Below are positions 62,070 through 64,000 of a DNA stretch of 64,000 nt, piece after piece (within the stretch, counting starts at the first letter, position 1; each line of letters opens with the position of its first letter). The DNA is from Jeotgalibacillus soli (GTDB lineage: Bacteria; Bacillota; Bacilli; Bacillales; Jeotgalibacillaceae): assembly GCF_000829435.1 (NCBI RefSeq), contig NZ_JXRP01000006.1, forward strand, positions 331,820 to 395,819. The letters run 5' to 3'. The notes beneath the pieces are model-generated. The model had not been told where the DNA came from, made no database searches, and was given only the letters and a program-made list of their open reading frames with translations. Both the position numbers and the translations under genes were made by a program.

Positions 62070-62537
62070 ATGATGCGCGAAGATCATTCAATTCAGGAGC
62101 TTGTGGAATCTATTTCAAGGGATTTGTTTGATAAGCCATTTAGGCACAAAGCTTATTATAATCCGCGATTAAGAACAACCGGCGGGAGATATATGCTTCT
62201 CTCACATAATATAGAATTAAACAAAAAATACTTTGATGAGCATGGAATGGAAGAACTCATTGGCATTATTAAACATGAGCTTTGTCATTATCATCTTCAT
62301 CTTGCAGGTAAGGGATATAAGCATCGTGACCATGATTTTCGTCAATTAATTCAAATGGTAGGAGCCCCGAGATTCTGCACTCCTTTACCATCTGAGAAAA
62401 AGAAGAAAAGAAAGCGTCATTTATACCAGTGTATCAATTGTGAGCAGCAGTACATTCGGAAAATGAAGATGAATGTTTCCCGTTATGCTTGTGGGAGATG
62501 TAAAGGTCGTCTTCAATATATCGGCGAGCTCCAATAA
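62070..62537 (+). CDS. SprT-like zinc metalloprotease family protein (YdcK)
   Basis: 155 residues. HExxH zinc motif in GIIKHELCHYHLHLAGKGYKHRDHDFRQL, followed by a C-terminal zinc ribbon CINCEQQYIRKMKM...CGRCKGRL with two Cys pairs. In B. subtilis the gene at this position is ydcK. Substrates are unknown in bacteria; the eukaryotic relative SPRTN cuts DNA-protein crosslinks. The start could be either of two adjacent ATGs (62070, 62073). Confidence 0.9.
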   Translation: MMREDHSIQELVESISRDLFDKPFRHKAYYNPRLRTTGGRYMLLSHNIELNKKYFDEHGMEELIGIIKHELCHYHLHLAGKGYKHRDHDFRQLIQMVGAPRFCTPLPSEKKKKRKRHLYQCINCEQQYIRKMKMNVSRYACGRCKGRLQYIGELQ

Positions 62538-62557
62538 AATAATTTATTGTATTCTAT

Positions 62558-62588
62558 TAAAGAGGGGAGGAAATCACTCTCCTCTTTA
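62558..62588 (+). terminator. Hairpin after the SprT gene
   Basis: TAAAGAGGGGAG pairs with CTCTCCTCTTTA (one G-U pair). The T tail is weak (TGTTATG). Confidence 0.5.
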
Positions 62589-62704
62589 TGTTATGATGGA
62601 AAATAAAAAGAGTCTATTTTGACCTCAAATTACTGTATGCTGCATTTCATTGACTCACCCTGATGTGGTGCAAAAATGAAATTCTATTTTATTTCATTTT
62701 TTTG

Positions 62705-62733
62705 TTGACTTAGTAATGGATATGGTTTAAGAT
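62705..62733 (+). promoter_or_regulatory. Promoter of the tRNA array
   Basis: TTGACT (62705-62710), a 17-base spacer, then TAAGAT (62728-62733), about 80 bases before tRNA-Asn. Confidence 0.55.
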
Positions 62734-62813
62734 ATAAAACGTCGGCAAGATGACGAAAAAACATCAGATGCGATGATCACTGAAATAATCACGTACATAT
62801 GTATTCTTATTGA

Positions 62814-62888
62814 TCCACAGTAGCTCAGTGGTAGAGCAATCGGCTGTTAACCGATCGGTCGTAGGTTCGAGTCCTACCTGTGGAGCCA
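62814..62888 (+). tRNA. tRNA-Asn (GUU)
   Basis: Acceptor stem TCCACAG/CTGTGGA, anticodon GTT, T-arm GGTTCGAGTCC, encoded CCA. Confidence 0.95.
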
Positions 62889-62895
62889 TTTTTAT

Positions 62896-62986
62896 GGGGA
62901 AGTACTCAAGTGGCTGAAGAGGCGCCCCTGCTAAGGGTGTAGGTCGTGTAAGCGGCGCGAGGGTTCAAATCCCTCCTTCTCCGCCA
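62896..62986 (+). tRNA. tRNA-Ser (GCU)
   Basis: 91 bases with the long variable arm of serine tRNAs; acceptor GGGGAAG/CTTCTCC (one G-U pair), anticodon GCT in CCCCTGCTAAGGG, encoded CCA. Confidence 0.95.
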
Positions 62987-62994
62987 GAGGTTAT

Positions 62995-63066
62995 GGCCCG
63001 TTGGTCAAGCGGTTAAGACACCGCCCTTTCACGGCGGTAACACGGGTTCGAATCCCGTACGGGTCA
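62995..63066 (+). tRNA. tRNA-Glu (UUC)
   Basis: Acceptor GGCCCGT/ACGGGTC, anticodon TTC in CCGCCCTTTCACGGCGG. The 3' CCA is not encoded (CTT follows the discriminator A). Confidence 0.95.
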
Positions 63067-63121
63067 CTTTAATATTGCTTTTGCTGTGTTTTATAACTTT
63101 ACTATGTTATACATATCATTT

Positions 63122-63197
63122 GGTCCCGTGGTGTAGCGGTTAACATGCCTGCCTGTCACGCAGGAGATCGCCGGTTCGATCCCGGTCGGGACCGCCA
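63122..63197 (+). tRNA. tRNA-Asp (GUC)
   Basis: Acceptor GGTCCCG/CGGGACC, anticodon GTC, discriminator G, encoded CCA. Confidence 0.95.
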
Positions 63198-63201
63198 TTA
63201 T

Positions 63202-63273
63202 TGGGCTATAGCCAAGTGGTAAGGCAACGGACTTTGACTCCGTCATTCGTTGGTTCGAATCCAGCTAGCCCAG
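63202..63273 (+). tRNA. tRNA-Gln (UUG)
   Basis: Acceptor TGGGCTA/TAGCCCA, anticodon TTG in ACGGACTTTGACTCCGT, discriminator G; CCA not encoded. Confidence 0.95.
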
Positions 63274-63277
63274 TCAA

Positions 63278-63353
63278 GAGCCATTAGCTCAGTCGGTAGA
63301 GCATCTGACTTTTAATCAGAGGGTCGTAGGTTCGAATCCTACATGGCTCACCA
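63278..63353 (+). tRNA. tRNA-Lys (UUU)
   Basis: Acceptor GAGCCAT/ATGGCTC, anticodon TTT in TCTGACTTTTAATCAGA, encoded CCA. Confidence 0.95.
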
Positions 63354-63365
63354 TCTTTTGAATAT

Positions 63366-63447
63366 GCGGGTGTGGCGGAATTGGCAGACGCGCTAGACTT
63401 AGGATCTAGTGCCGCAAGGCGTGGGGGTTCAAGTCCCTCCACCCGCA
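63366..63447 (+). tRNA. tRNA-Leu (UAG)
   Basis: Acceptor GCGGGTG/CACCCGC, anticodon TAG in CTAGACTTAGGATCTAG, long variable arm; CCA not encoded. Confidence 0.95.
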
Positions 63448-63474
63448 TTGAATTATTTTTTTTAAAAAAAGCGC

Positions 63475-63503
63475 TTGACCATTTGAAAATATATTGATAT
63501 AAT
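63475..63503 (+). promoter_or_regulatory. Strong internal promoter in the tRNA array
   Basis: TTGACC (63475-63480), exactly 17 bases, TATAAT (63498-63503). It lies between the two leucine tRNA genes and would drive tRNA-Leu(GAG), Arg, Pro, Gly and the rRNA operon beyond the window. Confidence 0.8.
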
Positions 63504-63523
63504 ATATCTTGTCGCTGCAACGA

Positions 63524-63609
<86 letters not shown>

Positions 63610-63627
63610 AAAGGTAATTTAAAAAAT

Positions 63628-63704
63628 GCGCCCGTAGCTCAATTGGATAGAGCGTTTGACTACGGATCAAAAGGTTAGGGGTTCGACTCCTCTCGGGCGC
63701 GCCA
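63628..63704 (+). tRNA. tRNA-Arg (ACG)
   Basis: Acceptor GCGCCCG/CGGGCGC, anticodon ACG in TTTGACTACGGATCAAA, encoded CCA. Confidence 0.95.
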
Positions 63705-63730
63705 TTTTATGCTTGACTATTTTTATCAAG

Positions 63731-63804
63731 CGGGGAGTAGCTCAGCTTGGTAGAGCACTTGGTTTGGGACCAAGGGGTCGCAGGTTCGAATCCTGTCTTC
63801 CCGA
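63731..63804 (+). tRNA. tRNA-Pro (UGG)
   Basis: Acceptor CGGGGAG/CTTCCCG (one G-U pair), anticodon TGG in CTTGGTTTGGGACCAAG; CCA not encoded. Confidence 0.95.
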
Positions 63805-63830
63805 TCACAAAAGCATATGGTTATAAATTC

Positions 63831-63904
63831 GCGGGTGTAGTTTAATGGTAAAACCTCAGCCTTCCAAGCTGATGTCGTGAGTTCGATTCTCATCACCCGC
63901 TCCA
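63831..63904 (+). tRNA. tRNA-Gly (UCC)
   Basis: Acceptor GCGGGTG/CACCCGC, anticodon TCC in CAGCCTTCCAAGCTG, encoded CCA. Confidence 0.95.
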
Positions 63905-64000
63905 ATTCATTATTATTAGAAGCTTGAACCTTGAAAACTAAACAACCTAAAACGTCAACGTTAATTCTTGATTTAAGTAACATTTAAGAGCTACATCAAA
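63905..64000 (+). promoter_or_regulatory. rRNA operon leader (16S gene expected just beyond the window)
   Basis: AACCTTGAAAACTAAACAAC followed by AAAACGTCAACG and GAGCTACATCAAA is the usual text before, or between, rRNA genes in Bacillaceae (processing-stem and BoxA region). No mature rRNA sequence lies inside the window. Confidence 0.7.

Overview
The window looks like chromosome of a low-GC, endospore-former-type Bacillota, Bacillaceae in the broad sense. The evidence is the gene order from 41 kb to the end. It runs ddl, murF, cshA, ydbS, ydbT, a rhomboid gene, acpS, ydcC, alr, ndoAI, ndoA, rsbRSTUVW-sigB-rsbX, tex, a SprT gene, a tRNA array and an rRNA leader, which is the Bacillus subtilis backbone order. 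Shine-Dalgarno sequences are strong, TTG and GTG starts are common, and nearly every operon ends in a clear intrinsic hairpin. The species cannot be fixed from the sequence alone.

Layout. Bases 1-6.6 kb hold a pectin or rhamnogalacturonan-type sugar cluster: an ABC importer without its ATPase, a GH105 hydrolase, a Gfo/Idh/MocA oxidoreductase, a YesL-like protein and a sugar isomerase. From 6.7 to 16.7 kb are mixed housekeeping and stress genes: a flavodoxin-fold reductase, DUF4870, a DUF368 undecaprenyl-phosphate transporter, a lipid kinase, a second YidC with its leader ORF, an acetyltransferase, an SDR, pyroglutamyl peptidase, an MFS permease and Ohr. From 16.9 to 22.2 kb is the complete mannitol operon mtlA-mtlR-mtlF-mtlD. 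From 22.3 to 26.4 kb are a VanY-like carboxypeptidase, an epimerase and cardiolipin synthase. A gene-poor, partly decayed kilobase follows. From 27.4 to 30.6 kb is the copper system csoR-copZ-copA with two matching operators. From 30.7 to 40.9 kb are helD, a CBS protein, a second lipid kinase, rodA, a TetR regulator with a paired SMR pump, and a dicarboxylate symporter. From 41 kb onward is the conserved backbone described above, ending in 11 tRNA genes and the leader of an rRNA operon.

How the genes work together. The mannitol genes form a self-contained uptake, phosphorylation, oxidation and regulation unit. CsoR senses Cu(I), CopZ carries it and CopA exports it. The rsb genes form the stressosome (RsbR, RsbS, RsbT), the RsbU phosphatase and the RsbV/RsbW partner switch that frees SigB; a SigB-type promoter lies inside the operon ahead of rsbV. 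SigW-type promoters (TGAAAC, 16 bases, CGTA) precede ydbST and a 44-residue ORF.

The most interesting item is at 10.1-10.5 kb. A 98-residue ORF directly upstream of a YidC-type insertase gene has an N-terminal membrane segment and an acidic C-terminal segment resembling the B. subtilis MifM arrest peptide. The 3' end of the ORF can pair with the yidC ribosome binding region. This looks like a divergent relative of the MifM sensor of membrane insertion. Other notable items are an unoccupied 17-bp site identical, as I recall it, to the ICEBs1 attachment site inside tRNA-Leu(GAG); a MITE-like repeat family with terminal inverted repeats (five copies); a 124-bp tandem repeat able to form long hairpins; and an ATP-synthase-c-like membrane protein beside tex.
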